DNA from: Nocardioides abyssi
Lineage (GTDB): Bacteria; Actinomycetota; Actinomycetes; Propionibacteriales; Nocardioidaceae
Assembly: GCF_030412915.1 (NCBI RefSeq)
Contig: NZ_JAUHJR010000004.1
Location: forward strand, 1 to 64,000
Length of the DNA: 64,000 nt
Direction: 5' to 3'
A program made the translations under genes and the position numbers. Below, one piece after another: positions 39,910-47,957 of the stretch. The notes under the pieces were generated by a model. That model saw nothing but the letters and a program-made list of their open reading frames with translations, did no database searches and was not told the DNA's origin. Position 1 is the stretch's first letter. The number at the start of each line of letters is the position of its first letter.

Positions 39910-41876
39910 CTGACCACGACTTCCATTGACACAGCTTCGACCGCGGTGCTGCTCGCGGGTGCCGGGGGAAGCGGGCGGGCGCGTCCGGCGCGCACGCCGT
40001 TGCCGATCACGAAGATCTCCGCGATCTCGTGGACGAGGACGACCGCGGCAAGCCCAAGGACGCCGAGGGCGGCCAGGGGGATCAGAATCGCGATCAGGAC
40101 GAGGGAGAGGCCCACGTTCTGCAACATGATCGACCTGGCGCGGCGGGCGTGGGTAAGGCTGTGCGGCAGGTGGCGCAGATCCTCACCCATCAGGGCGACG
40201 TCTGCGGTCTCGATCGCCACGTCGCTGCCCATCGCACCCATCGCGATCCCCACGTCGGCGGTGGCCAAGGCGGGGGCGTCGTTGACGCCGTCACCGACCA
40301 TCGCGGTCGGTCGGTCCTGCCGGAGACGGTGAATGATGGCCGACTTGTCCTCGGGGCGGAGCTCGGCGTGCACCTCGGTGATGCCGGCCTGTGCGGCCAA
40401 GGCGGTAGCGGTGCGCTCGTTGTCGCCGGTGAGCATGGCGACCTGGTAACCCCCGGCCCGGAGCCGGGCAACCACTTCTGCGGCCTCGGGGCGCAGGTCG
40501 TCGCGGACGGCGACGGAGCCGATCACGGCCCCGTCGTACTCCACCAGCACCGCGGTGGCGCCCGCTTCCTGCATGCGGGTCACCGGCTCGGCGAGCCCGC
40601 CGGCCGTGATCCAGCCGGGCCGGCCCAGACGAGCCGGCCGGCCGTCGACGATTCCAGTGAGGCCGGCGCCGGTGACGGACTCGACGCCCTCGGCATCTCG
40701 GTGCTCAGGAACGGCGGCGAGGATGGCGCGCGCGAGGGGGTGCTCGCTGCGGGACTCCAGGGCGGCGGCAATGTCGAGGACCTGCTCGCGGGTGTGGCCG
40801 GGAGCGGTGGCTACATCGACGACGGCGGGCTGGTTGCGGGTCAGGGTGCCGGTCTTGTCCAGGGCCACGGCCCGGATCCGGCCGAGCGCCTCGAGGGCGG
40901 CGCCGCCCTTGACCAGGGCGCCGATGCGGCTGGCGGCGCCGATGGCGGCGACCACCGTGACCGGCACGGAGATCGCCAGCGCGCACGGGGAGGCGGCGAC
41001 CAGGACGACCAGGGCGCGCTCGATCCAGGTGGCGGGGTCACCGAGCAGGCTGCCGACGACAGCGATGAGGGCGGCGAGGACCATGATCCCGGGGACCAAG
41101 GGCTTGGCGATGCGGTCGGCCAACCTCTGGGCGTCGCCCTTGCGGGACTGCTCGGCCTCGACGATGTTGACGATCCGGGCCAGGGAGTTGTCCTCGGCGG
41201 TGGTGGTGACCTCGACCTCGAGGACGCCGGTGCCGTTGATGGAGCCTGCGTAGACGGTGTCGCCCGGACTGGCTTCGACCGGGACGGACTCGCCGGTGAG
41301 GGCGGAGACGTCCAGGGCGGTGCGGCCGGTGCGGATGATGCCGTCGGTCGCGACCCGTTCGCCGGGCCGGACCAGGAGCAGGTCACCGATGGTGAGCTCG
41401 GCGGGGGCGACGGTGACCTGGCTGCCGCCGCGGAGGAGGGTGGCCTCGGCCGGGACCAGTGAGAGCAGGGCTCGGAGGCCCCGGCGTGTGCGGGCCACGG
41501 CGTACTCCTCCAGCCCCTCGCTGATGGAGTAGAGGAAGGCCAGCATCGCAGCCTCGGCGACCTCGCCGAGGATGACCGCGCCCACGGCGGCGATCGTCAT
41601 CAGGGTGCCGACGCCGATCTTGCCCTTGGCCAGCCGCCTCAGCGTGTTGGGAACGAAGGTCCAGGCGCCGAGCGCCAGGGCGATGGCGTTCAGCCCGGTC
41701 ACCACACTCCGGGAGGCGTCGTTGAGGTCAGCCGCGTAGCCGGCGATCAGGAAAAGCCCAGCGAGAGCGGCGAACTGGAGTTCGCTGACCTCCCACAGCC
41801 GTTCGGGCTCGTGCTCCTCCAGCTCTCCGTCGTCGTTGCGTGGTTCGTCGGGGCCGCAGCCGCAAGCGTCCGTCAC
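39906..41876 (-). CDS. Heavy-metal P1B-type ATPase
   Basis: 656 residues. The N terminus has a short Cys motif (ACGCG) but no full HMA domain. ALTGESVPVEASPGD is the actuator domain, VVLVAASPCALAISVPVT the TM6 ion site with an SPC rather than CPC motif, VALDKTGTLTRNQP the phosphorylation site, and HPLARAI and MVGDGVNDAPALATADVGIAMG the nucleotide and hinge motifs. TM8 has VLVHEIAEIFVIGNG. SPC with a His-Glu TM8 motif is typical of the P1B-4 group (CoaT/CtpD, Co/Fe/Ni or Cd), whereas Cd/Zn/Pb pumps usually have CPC, so the ion remains open. It is coupled to the cmtR-like gene upstream and lspA downstream by 4-nt overlaps. Confidence 0.92.
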   Translation of the reverse strand: MTDACGCGPDEPRNDDGELEEHEPERLWEVSELQFAALAGLFLIAGYAADLNDASRSVVTGLNAIALALGAWTFVPNTLRRLAKGKIGVGTLMTIAAVGAVILGEVAEAAMLAFLYSISEGLEEYAVARTRRGLRALLSLVPAEATLLRGGSQVTVAPAELTIGDLLLVRPGERVATDGIIRTGRTALDVSALTGESVPVEASPGDTVYAGSINGTGVLEVEVTTTAEDNSLARIVNIVEAEQSRKGDAQRLADRIAKPLVPGIMVLAALIAVVGSLLGDPATWIERALVVLVAASPCALAISVPVTVVAAIGAASRIGALVKGGAALEALGRIRAVALDKTGTLTRNQPAVVDVATAPGHTREQVLDIAAALESRSEHPLARAILAAVPEHRDAEGVESVTGAGLTGIVDGRPARLGRPGWITAGGLAEPVTRMQEAGATAVLVEYDGAVIGSVAVRDDLRPEAAEVVARLRAGGYQVAMLTGDNERTATALAAQAGITEVHAELRPEDKSAIIHRLRQDRPTAMVGDGVNDAPALATADVGIAMGAMGSDVAIETADVALMGEDLRHLPHSLTHARRARSIMLQNVGLSLVLIAILIPLAALGVLGLAAVVLVHEIAEIFVIGNGVRAGRARPLPPAPASSTAVEAVSMEVVVR

Positions 41877-42271
41877 AGTCCAGGGTCCTTCGTGGTGGTC
41901 GGAATTTCGGGATGAGATTCGGCGGCGGTAGCGGAGGGGCCGTAGCGGGGGCAGAGCTCCACCGTCTCGCCAGTCAGGGCAAGGAGCTGCTCGGCGGTGC
42001 CGAGCAGGTCCATCAGCTCGGGGTGGGCGATGGAGTAGAACATCTGACGACCCTCGGGACGGCCCACGATCAGGCCGCAGTCGCGCAGGCAGGCGAGGTG
42101 ACCGGACACCGTGCCCTGCGCGAGCCCGAGCTCCCGGGTCAGATCCACCACGCGGCGCTCGCCGTGAGCGAGATGGCGCACGATCGCCAGCCGGTTGCGG
42201 TCGGCGAGTCCGTGGAACAGCGCCGCTCCCCGCCGCAGGACAGGGTCGAAGTTCTCCGGTGTCATTGCCAT
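41873..42271 (-). CDS. CmtR-like ArsR/SmtB-family metal-sensing repressor
   Basis: 132 residues. The winged-helix core GLADRNRLAIVRHLAHGERRVVDLTRELGLAQGTVSGHLACLRDCGLIVGRPEGRQMFYSI carries a Cys-x3-Cys pair in the recognition helix. A third Cys follows in the C-terminal ELCPRYG. These match the Cd/Pb ligands Cys57, Cys61 and Cys102 of M. tuberculosis CmtR. It should repress its own operon and release DNA on metal binding. The starts at 42271 and 42265 are both possible. Confidence 0.88.
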   Translation of the reverse strand: MAMTPENFDPVLRRGAALFHGLADRNRLAIVRHLAHGERRVVDLTRELGLAQGTVSGHLACLRDCGLIVGRPEGRQMFYSIAHPELMDLLGTAEQLLALTGETVELCPRYGPSATAAESHPEIPTTTKDPGL

Positions 42272-42277
42272 GGACCG

Positions 42278-42296
42278 ATGATAACGGCAAGATCAT
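42278..42296. promoter_or_regulatory. Candidate operator of the cmtR-like/ATPase/lspA operon
   Basis: ATGAT-N9-ATCAT, an AT-rich imperfect inverted repeat immediately upstream of the repressor start on the minus strand. The location and dyad fit ArsR-family autoregulation. The arms are short, so this is tentative. Confidence 0.45.
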
Positions 42297-42360
42297 TGAT
42301 CGTCGACCCCCGCTGACAGCGGCCACGGCTAGGAGAGTTTCGGGATGGTGACGGTGGTGG

Positions 42361-42899
42361 TCATGAGCCGGCCGGTGACCGAGTCGATGCCTCACGTGCG
42401 GCCGTCGGGTGGTCGAGGGCGTGGAAGTCGACCTGCCCGGCCAGGGCGGTCTCCTGCCAGGTGTGGCCGCCGTCGGTGGAGGTCAGCAGGCCGGCGTTGA
42501 TCGGCTTGTCGCGTTCGTCGATGGTCGGGTGGCCTGAGGCGAGGTAGGTGTCCGGGCCGGCGTCGGTGAACGCCATGGTGTCGGAGCGACGGTCGCCGTG
42601 GGGCTCGAGCTGGTCGTCCGGGGTGACGGCGAAGACGCCGAAGTGGGCGCGAACAGCATCCCGCCGTCGGCGGTCGGCGCGAGGCCGTGGATGTGGCCGA
42701 TGGGTTCTCCGCCGGCCGCGAGGCCACCTGTGCCGTGGTGCGAGTCGTCCCCGTCGTCGCCGACGAGCGCGAAGGCCACGAGGACGCCGGCCAGCAGGAG
42801 GCCCGCGGCTCCGATGGAGACCGCTGCCCGACGGCGGGTTGGCGCCTCGTCGCGGGCCTCCGCCGGGCGGTGGTTCGGAGTGGTGTGGGAAGTGCTCAT
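42361..42899 (-). pseudogene. F510_1955-family (BNR-repeat, sialidase-like) protein, broken
   Basis: From ATG 42899 the protein begins with a membrane anchor (RRAAVSIGAAGLLLAGVLVAFALVG) and GGEPIGHIHGLAPTADGGMLFAPT. It then shifts frame to FGVFAVTPDDQLEPHGDRRSDTMAFTDAGPDTYLASGHPTIDERDKPINAGLLTSTDGGHTWQETALAGQVDFHALDHP. A second shift and a TGA in place of the expected Trp codon follow near 42395, and the C-terminal half is missing. Intact relatives are extracytoplasmic beta-propeller proteins often found in metal islands; the function is unknown. Confidence 0.65.
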
Positions 42900-43065
42900 G
42901 GTGTGTGGCTCGTCGGGAGCCGGAACGGATGCCGCGTCGCCCTCCCGTGGGAGGCCCGGGCCGGTCGCGGTAACGCTCAGAAGCGGTGAGGGCTGGGCGC
43001 TACCGGTGCTGGGAAACGACCGGCCCGGCCCCTCGCGGGGCGGACGCAGAGCTACCGGGCGGGAC

Positions 43066-43776
43066 TCAGCCGAGCAGCTCCTCCATCCGCTCGATCTCCG
43101 CCTGCTGGTCAAACACGATGGTCTCCGCCAGCGCGACCGCGTCGGGGTACAGACCGTCTTCCTGCTCGACCTGCGCCATCTCGATCGCGCCCTTGTGGTG
43201 CTCGATCATCAGCTCGAGCCACATCCGCTCGAACTCTGCGCCCGAGGCGTGCTCCAAGGCGGCCATGTCATCGTCCGACATCATCCCCGGCATGCCGTTC
43301 ATGCCCTCGGAGTTGGAGTCGCCCTCGGACCCAGAGTGGCCGGACATGTCGTGGCCGGCGTTCGCGTGGTCCAGCGACGTCTCGGGGATCTCCTGGCCCC
43401 AGGCGGTCAGCCAGTCGGTCATGGCCTCGACCTCGGGGACCTGGGCGTCGCGAATGGTCGCGGTGAGGTCCTGAACCTCCGGGGAGAGGTCGCGGCCTTG
43501 GGTCATGACGACCATCTGCACGGCCTGGGCGTGGTGCGGGATCATCTGGGTCGCGAAGTCGACGTCGGCGCCGTTGAACATGTCGCCGTTCGATGCGGTC
43601 TGCGTCGCCGAGAGGTCCGCGGTCGACGAGTGACCCTCGTTTCCGCACGCGGCGAGCGTCGCGGTCAGGGCGAGCGCCGCGATCGTCGCGACGCCGCGGC
43701 GACGAGCGCTCGGTCGGCGAACGGCTGGCGCGGTTTGGGCGGTGCTGCTGCGGTGCTTACGCAGGGTGGTGAGCAT
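43066..43776 (-). CDS. DUF305 lipoprotein, His/Met-rich
   Basis: 236 residues. The signal peptide ends in a lipobox (ALTATLAACG, Cys about residue 44), so it is membrane-anchored outside the cell. DUF305 is a four-helix ferritin-like domain with two half-sites, FATQMIPHHAQAVQMVVM and WLELMIEHHKGAIEMA. A His/Met/Asp-rich insertion (HDMSGHSG, MNGMPGMMSDDDM) joins them. DUF305 proteins (CopM-like) bind copper or silver in the periplasm, which fits the island. ATG 43776 is favoured because AGGAG lies just upstream. Confidence 0.88.
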   Translation of the reverse strand: MLTTLRKHRSSTAQTAPAVRRPSARRRGVATIAALALTATLAACGNEGHSSTADLSATQTASNGDMFNGADVDFATQMIPHHAQAVQMVVMTQGRDLSPEVQDLTATIRDAQVPEVEAMTDWLTAWGQEIPETSLDHANAGHDMSGHSGSEGDSNSEGMNGMPGMMSDDDMAALEHASGAEFERMWLELMIEHHKGAIEMAQVEQEDGLYPDAVALAETIVFDQQAEIERMEELLG

Positions 43777-43884
43777 GGGTGTCTCTCCTGAGAAGGGGGT
43801 GGGTGAAACGGGCTGAGGGGTTGTCTCGACGCCACCGCGGGACCCAGCCTTCATTGGTGGGGACGGCGGTGGCTGCGGCGTCCC

Positions 43885-44418
43885 TCAGCACCTAGCGATG
43901 GAGAGACGGTGCAGATCCGGTGGGTCGAGGCCCCGGCTGGTGGCGACAGTGACCGCGACGCGACTCACCAGGGCCCCCAGCGTCCGGCGGAAGGCGGTCC
44001 ACCAGTGGTCGTAGGCGGCGACCGCGCTGAGAAGAGCGGCGACGAGGATGGCCAGGCACAGCCCCATCAGGCCCATGTCGTGACCACCACCGCTCGGACC
44101 GCCGGGGTGGTTATCGCCGTGGCCGGCGTGGCAGGACCCGTCGCATCCGCCGGCCGCGGTGGTGGCTTCGGCGGGCGTCCCGCTCGCATGAGCGCCAGCG
44201 GCGTCGTCGGGGACGGGTGCGCTCCTGGCATCGCTCGCCACGCCGGCGGCGGCACTCGCGGTCCCCACGGTGGCGGAGGCAGTGGTCAGGGGTGCGGGCC
44301 CGGTGCCGTGGTCGGAGTGGCCGTGCATCGCGAACAGACCCACCAGTGCTGCCAACAGGACGAACCAGCGCGCTGCGAGCTCAGCAGCTCGCGGCCCACG
44401 TCGGCGTCGGCGGATCAT
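43885..44418 (-). CDS. DUF6153-like membrane protein, copy 1
   Basis: 177 residues with two transmembrane helices: LAARWFVLLAALVGLFAMHGHSDHG near the N terminus and GHDMGLMGLCLAILVAALLSAVAAY in the second half. The loop between them has GGCDGSCHAGHGDNHPGG, rich in Cys and His and probably metal-binding. The C terminus ends in a conserved SIARC. It is divergent from copy 2 and shares its fold and ends. TAGACT at 44427-44432 on this strand lies 8 nt before ATG, so the mRNA is probably leaderless. The function is unknown. Confidence 0.75.
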   Translation of the reverse strand: MIRRRRRGPRAAELAARWFVLLAALVGLFAMHGHSDHGTGPAPLTTASATVGTASAAAGVASDARSAPVPDDAAGAHASGTPAEATTAAGGCDGSCHAGHGDNHPGGPSGGGHDMGLMGLCLAILVAALLSAVAAYDHWWTAFRRTLGALVSRVAVTVATSRGLDPPDLHRLSIARC

Positions 44419-44426
44419 CGGCGTCG

Positions 44427-44432
44427 AGTCTA
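44427..44432 (-). promoter_or_regulatory. -10 box of DUF6153 copy 1
   Basis: TAGACT read on the minus strand, with the ATG 8 nt downstream. It is the same hexamer and nearly the same spacing as in front of copy 2, which supports both as leaderless promoters. Confidence 0.5.
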
Positions 44433-44697
44433 GCGGCGCGGAACCGCCGACCGGTCACAGCCGTCGGCTGTCGTGCGCGACGGCGCCGTAGCCGCCGCAC
44501 GTCACGGCGCAGCCCGCGGCGGTCCGCTGTCAGCGGTCTGCGGCCCGGCTTTCGGCGGGAGCCGACAGCGTGGACGGCCAGGTAGCCGGACGAGGCGCCC
44601 GGCCCTGCAGCGTGCCGCGGCCCGTGCCGGCAACGTCGTGGAGCGTACCTAGCTGGACGGAGCACATCGCGACGACGGACTCGTCGTGTCCGCTCGG
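44433..44697. other. Divergent promoter region between the two DUF6153 genes
   Basis: 265 bp without a credible gene. It contains several GC-rich inverted repeats, for example cgacgacggactcgtcg near 44670. Regulatory sites for both genes should lie here; I recognise no known operator. Confidence 0.4.
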
Positions 44698-44703
44698 TAG
44701 ACT
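44698..44703 (+). promoter_or_regulatory. -10 box of DUF6153 copy 2
   Basis: TAGACT, 8 nt before the ATG at 44712, mirrors the copy 1 promoter. Confidence 0.5.
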
Positions 44704-44711
44704 TCGCGGCG

Positions 44712-45335
44712 ATGTCACCCGCCTGGAGCCCCGCTCGCCGGCGGCCATGGACCCTCGCCCTGGCCAGCCGGGGTCTTGTCCTCTTCGCGGCGCTCGCCGG
44801 GCTGTTCGCCATGCACGGACTCTCCGACCACGCGCCCGGCGTGGGACGTTGCGCCTCGCCCGCGGCCCTTCTTGCGTCGACGACGCTGATCGGCCCGGGT
44901 GCTGGGCATGTCGATGGGGACGCGGACGCCCCGCAAGCGGCTAGCGGTCCGGCGGCTGTCCTCGCATCAGACCTCCACGCCTCTGCGGCCGGCCCGGTCA
45001 TCGCCGCGACCGAGGCGACCGAGGTGGCGGCCCAGCAGGCAGCCCAGGCAGTGACCCAGGCGGCGGCGACGTTCGCGGCGCTGTTCGCGGCCGCGGTCGA
45101 TCTGCCGTCTGTCTCCGACAACGGAGGCCATGACAACGGGCTGGCCGGGCTGTGCCTGGCCGTCCTCGCCGCCGCCCTTGCGGCGCTACTGCTCGCGGTG
45201 AGGGTCTCTCGGCGTTGGTGGCGCCTCACGCGCCGCCAGTTCGCGGCGCTCGTGGCGGCCGTTGCTGAGCTCGGGGCCCGCGTCCGAGTTCCCGACGGGC
45301 CTACCTCTGCGTCACTGTGCGTGTTCCGCTGCTGA
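44712..45335 (+). CDS. DUF6153-like membrane protein, copy 2
   Basis: 207 residues. The N-terminal helix LASRGLVLFAALAGLFAMHGLSDHAPG is clearly related to copy 1, as is the second helix GHDNGLAGLCLAVLAAALAALLLAV and the C-terminal SLCVFRC. The loop is longer and Ala-rich, and lacks the CxxxC/His cluster of copy 1. The pair probably arose by duplication and inversion followed by divergence of the loop. The function is unknown. Confidence 0.7.
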   Translation: MSPAWSPARRRPWTLALASRGLVLFAALAGLFAMHGLSDHAPGVGRCASPAALLASTTLIGPGAGHVDGDADAPQAASGPAAVLASDLHASAAGPVIAATEATEVAAQQAAQAVTQAAATFAALFAAAVDLPSVSDNGGHDNGLAGLCLAVLAAALAALLLAVRVSRRWWRLTRRQFAALVAAVAELGARVRVPDGPTSASLCVFRC

Positions 45336-45521
45336 GCAGCGCACCTCACCGCGCCGTCACGTCACCCTGACCCGCTCGCCACGCCCGGCGCGCCCACGGT
45401 CGGTGTCGCCCCCTCAGGTCGGGGCATGCCGAACGCCGGCCCCGAACGCGGTGCTCAGGCACGGTGAACGTGTACGCCAGTGGGTTCATGTGCCCTCCCT
45501 CGGACCAAGCAAGAGAGCCGA

Positions 45522-46214
45522 ATGCGTACGCCCATGCTCAACCCCAACCTCCCGCCCACACCCACCCGCACCGCCACTTCTGCCGCCTCGGCACGCTCTG
45601 GAGCCAGAGTCGGACTTGAAGGCGCGGCGCTCACGGCGCTCACGAGTCTCGCTGCACTCGTGCTGACCGGCTGCGCCCAGACCCAGGGCACCGGCGAGAA
45701 GGGCTTCAACTCCGGCGACGGGATCGTCACCGTCCTGCCCGTCGCCGAACGTGAACCCCTGCCCGAGCTGACCGGCCGCACTCTCGACGGTCAGTCGCTG
45801 ACGCTGGCCGAGTACGGCGCCGGGAAGACCGTCGTCGTCAACGTCTGGGGATCGTTGTGCGGGCCCTGTCGGGCCGAGGCCGACGACCTCGTCGAAGCCG
45901 ACGCCGAACTGCCCGACACCGGCGAGAACGCCGTCGCACTCCTCGGCATCAACGTTCGCGACCCCGGCCCCGGGGCTGCGCAGGCGTTCGTCCGGGAGTA
46001 CGGCATCACCGCCCCCTCGGTCGTTGATGAGGGCGAGGCTCTCCTGACCTTCAGCGACACCCTGCCCGCGAACGCCATCCCCTCCACGGTCGTCATCGAC
46101 GACCAGGGCCAGGTCGCGGCCAGCATCATTGGCGAGACCACGAAGGCCACCCTCGTCGGTGTCGTCGACGAGGTTCAGGCGAGCGGTCGGACAGCTGCGG
46201 AGCAGGACTCGTGA
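45522..46214 (+). CDS. TlpA/ResA-like thioredoxin lipoprotein
   Basis: 230 residues. A signal sequence with lipobox (ALVLTGC) is followed by a thioredoxin fold with WGSLCGPCRAEADDLVEAD (CGPC active site) and the cis-Pro loop NAIPSTVVIDDQGQV. Tethered outside the membrane, it would reduce disulfides such as apocytochrome c CXXCH or copper-protein cysteines. Electrons come from CcdA, whose GTG overlaps this stop by 4 nt. Confidence 0.9.
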   Translation: MRTPMLNPNLPPTPTRTATSAASARSGARVGLEGAALTALTSLAALVLTGCAQTQGTGEKGFNSGDGIVTVLPVAEREPLPELTGRTLDGQSLTLAEYGAGKTVVVNVWGSLCGPCRAEADDLVEADAELPDTGENAVALLGINVRDPGPGAAQAFVREYGITAPSVVDEGEALLTFSDTLPANAIPSTVVIDDQGQVAASIIGETTKATLVGVVDEVQASGRTAAEQDS

Positions 46215-47020
46215 CCGGCGTTCTGGTCGGCGTCATAGCCGGCCTGGTGACCGGCGGGCCGGTGCCGCTGAGCGTGGGTGACTGGTTCCAGGCGACCGCG
46301 TTCGACGGTGCCCTGCTGCTGGCCGTGCCGGTCGCCGCGATCGCCGGCCTGGTCTCGTTCTTCTCCCCGTGCGTCGTGCCGCTCCTGCCCGGCTATCTCG
46401 CCTACGCCACAGGGCTCTCCGGGGCGGACCTCGAGCACGCGCGCCGGGGCCGGATGGCGCTGGGCGGGTTGCTGTTCGTCTCCGGGTTCGCGGCGGTCTT
46501 CGTCGCCTTCGGTGCGCTGTTCGGGCAGCTCGGGTCCTTGCTGGTCGCGCACGCGACGACGATCAACATCGTCCTCGGCTCCGTCACGGTCCTGGTCGGA
46601 CTCGCGTTCCTCGGCCTGGTGCCGTGGCTGCAGCGCGACGTCCGAGTCCACAAGGTCCCCGCGGTCGGGCTCGCCGCGGCGCCCATGCTCGGCGCCCTGT
46701 TCGGGCTCGGGTGGACCCCCTGCATCGGACCCACGCTGACCGCGGTCATGTCGCTGTCGCTCAACGAAGCGACCGCCGGCCGCGGGGCCCTGCTGTCCCT
46801 GGCCTACGCCCTGGGGCTCGGCGTGCCGTTCATCGTCGCCGGCCTCGCGTTCCGACGGATGCTCGGCGTCATCAGCTTCGTCCGACGCCACCAAGCCTGG
46901 GTGACCCGCACCGGCGGTCTGATGATGATCGCCGTCGGCGTCCTGCTCATCACCGGCTACTGGGACCTGTGGGTCAACCTGCTCCGGTCCTGGTCCGCGT
47001 CGTTCTACGTGGCCATCTGA
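46211..47020 (+). CDS. ccdA: CcdA/DsbD-family thiol electron transporter
   Basis: 269 residues with six or more transmembrane helices. The paired-Cys helices are LVSFFSPCVVPLLPGYLAYATGLSG and ALFGLGWTPCIGPTLTAVMSLSLNEAT, the CcdA signature. It carries reducing equivalents from cytoplasmic thioredoxin to extracytoplasmic thioredoxins such as the overlapping TlpA. It is followed by a small coupled ORF and a DsbA-like gene. Confidence 0.92.
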   Translation: MTGVLVGVIAGLVTGGPVPLSVGDWFQATAFDGALLLAVPVAAIAGLVSFFSPCVVPLLPGYLAYATGLSGADLEHARRGRMALGGLLFVSGFAAVFVAFGALFGQLGSLLVAHATTINIVLGSVTVLVGLAFLGLVPWLQRDVRVHKVPAVGLAAAPMLGALFGLGWTPCIGPTLTAVMSLSLNEATAGRGALLSLAYALGLGVPFIVAGLAFRRMLGVISFVRRHQAWVTRTGGLMMIAVGVLLITGYWDLWVNLLRSWSASFYVAI

Positions 47021-47217
47021 TGACCCGCCCCGCACGCCACCCACCGCGCCACCCACCGCGCCACCCACTGCGCCACCCCGCGCGCCGCCCGTGGCGCCGG
47101 CGCGCGCATCGCGATCCGCAGACGGCTGCCGGCCGCCCGGCCGGCGCGCCAACTCCACCTTCACCCACCCGCACGATCTGCGCGTCCCAGCGCGCGAGCA
47201 AGGACTCCGCCTCATGA
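47020..47217 (+). CDS. Small Arg/His/Pro-rich ORF coupled to ccdA and the dsbA-like gene
   Basis: 65 residues: MTRPARHPPRHPPRHPLRHPARRPWRRRAHRD, then PQTAAGRPAGAPTPPSPTRT. Its ATG overlaps the ccdA stop (TGATG) and its TGA overlaps the next ATG (ATGA at 47214), so ribosomes would pass from gene to gene. The N-terminal half is encoded by a 12-bp tandem repeat. It may be a true small basic protein, a coupling ORF, or simply the 5' extension of a gap. I know no homologue. Confidence 0.45.
   Translation: MTRPARHPPRHPPRHPLRHPARRPWRRRAHRDPQTAAGRPAGAPTPPSPTRTICASQRASKDSAS
47035..47082. repeat. 12-bp tandem repeat, four copies
   Basis: The unit cgccacccaccg occurs twice exactly and is followed by cgccacccactg and cgccaccccgcg. 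It encodes RHPP-type tetrapeptides in the small ORF. It is likely a slippage-prone tract. Confidence 0.75.
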
Positions 47218-47951
47218 CCAGACAGCTCAAGCTCTCCCTCGCCCTGGCCGGCGCGTTCGCCGTCCTCGTCGTCGCGCTCCTGACCGCCGCGGCGCTGCGC
47301 GGCGGTGACTCCACCAACGGGAACGTCACGGGCGACGGCAACGTGACCAGCGCCGGCGAGTCGCGCCTGGTCCGCTCCGAGAGCCACATCCTCGGCGCCC
47401 CCGCCGGCTCCACCGCGAACTCCGCACGCGAAGCCGCGAGCCAGGTCGATGCGGTCGAGGCGGCCGGGGACTCGGTGACCTTTGTGGAGTTCCTCGACTT
47501 CGAGTGCGAGGCGTGCCGGGCCGCGTACCCGTTCGTCGAGGAGCTGCGCGCCGAGTACGAGGGTCGGGTCACGTTCGTGGCGCGCTTCTTCCCGCTGCCG
47601 GGCCACTTCAACGCCGAACGCGCGGCCCGCGCGGTGGAGGCCGCCGCCCAGCAGGGCGCGTTCGAGGCGATGTACCAGCGGATGTACGAGACGCAGGAGG
47701 AGTGGGGTGAGCAGCAGGTCCCGCTCGATGACCTGTTCCGCTCCTTCGCCGAGGACCTCGACCTGGACATGGCCGCCTGGGACAAGGCGTACGCCGCCCA
47801 GGCCACGACCGAGCGCGTCGCGAAGGACGTCGAGGACGGCATCGCGCTCGGGGTGCAGGGCACCCCGACGTTCTTCGTCGACGGTGAGCGCCTCGAGCCC
47901 CGCACCTACGGCGACTTCACCGACGCCCTCGACGCAGCGCTCGGGGACTGA
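47214..47951 (+). CDS. DsbA-like thiol-disulfide oxidoreductase, membrane anchored
   Basis: 245 residues. An N-terminal membrane anchor (LKLSLALAGAFAVLVVALLTAAAL) is followed by a linker and a DsbA/thioredoxin_4 domain. The active site is FVEFLDFECEACRAAYPFVEEL (C-E-A-C), the insertion is FNAERAARAVEAAAQQGAFEAMYQRMYETQ, and the cis-Pro loop is LGVQGTPTFFVDG. It introduces disulfides into secreted proteins and would be reoxidised by the VKOR protein encoded 7 nt downstream. Confidence 0.9.
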   Translation: MTRQLKLSLALAGAFAVLVVALLTAAALRGGDSTNGNVTGDGNVTSAGESRLVRSESHILGAPAGSTANSAREAASQVDAVEAAGDSVTFVEFLDFECEACRAAYPFVEELRAEYEGRVTFVARFFPLPGHFNAERAARAVEAAAQQGAFEAMYQRMYETQEEWGEQQVPLDDLFRSFAEDLDLDMAAWDKAYAAQATTERVAKDVEDGIALGVQGTPTFFVDGERLEPRTYGDFTDALDAALGD

Positions 47952-47957
47952 ACGGCG

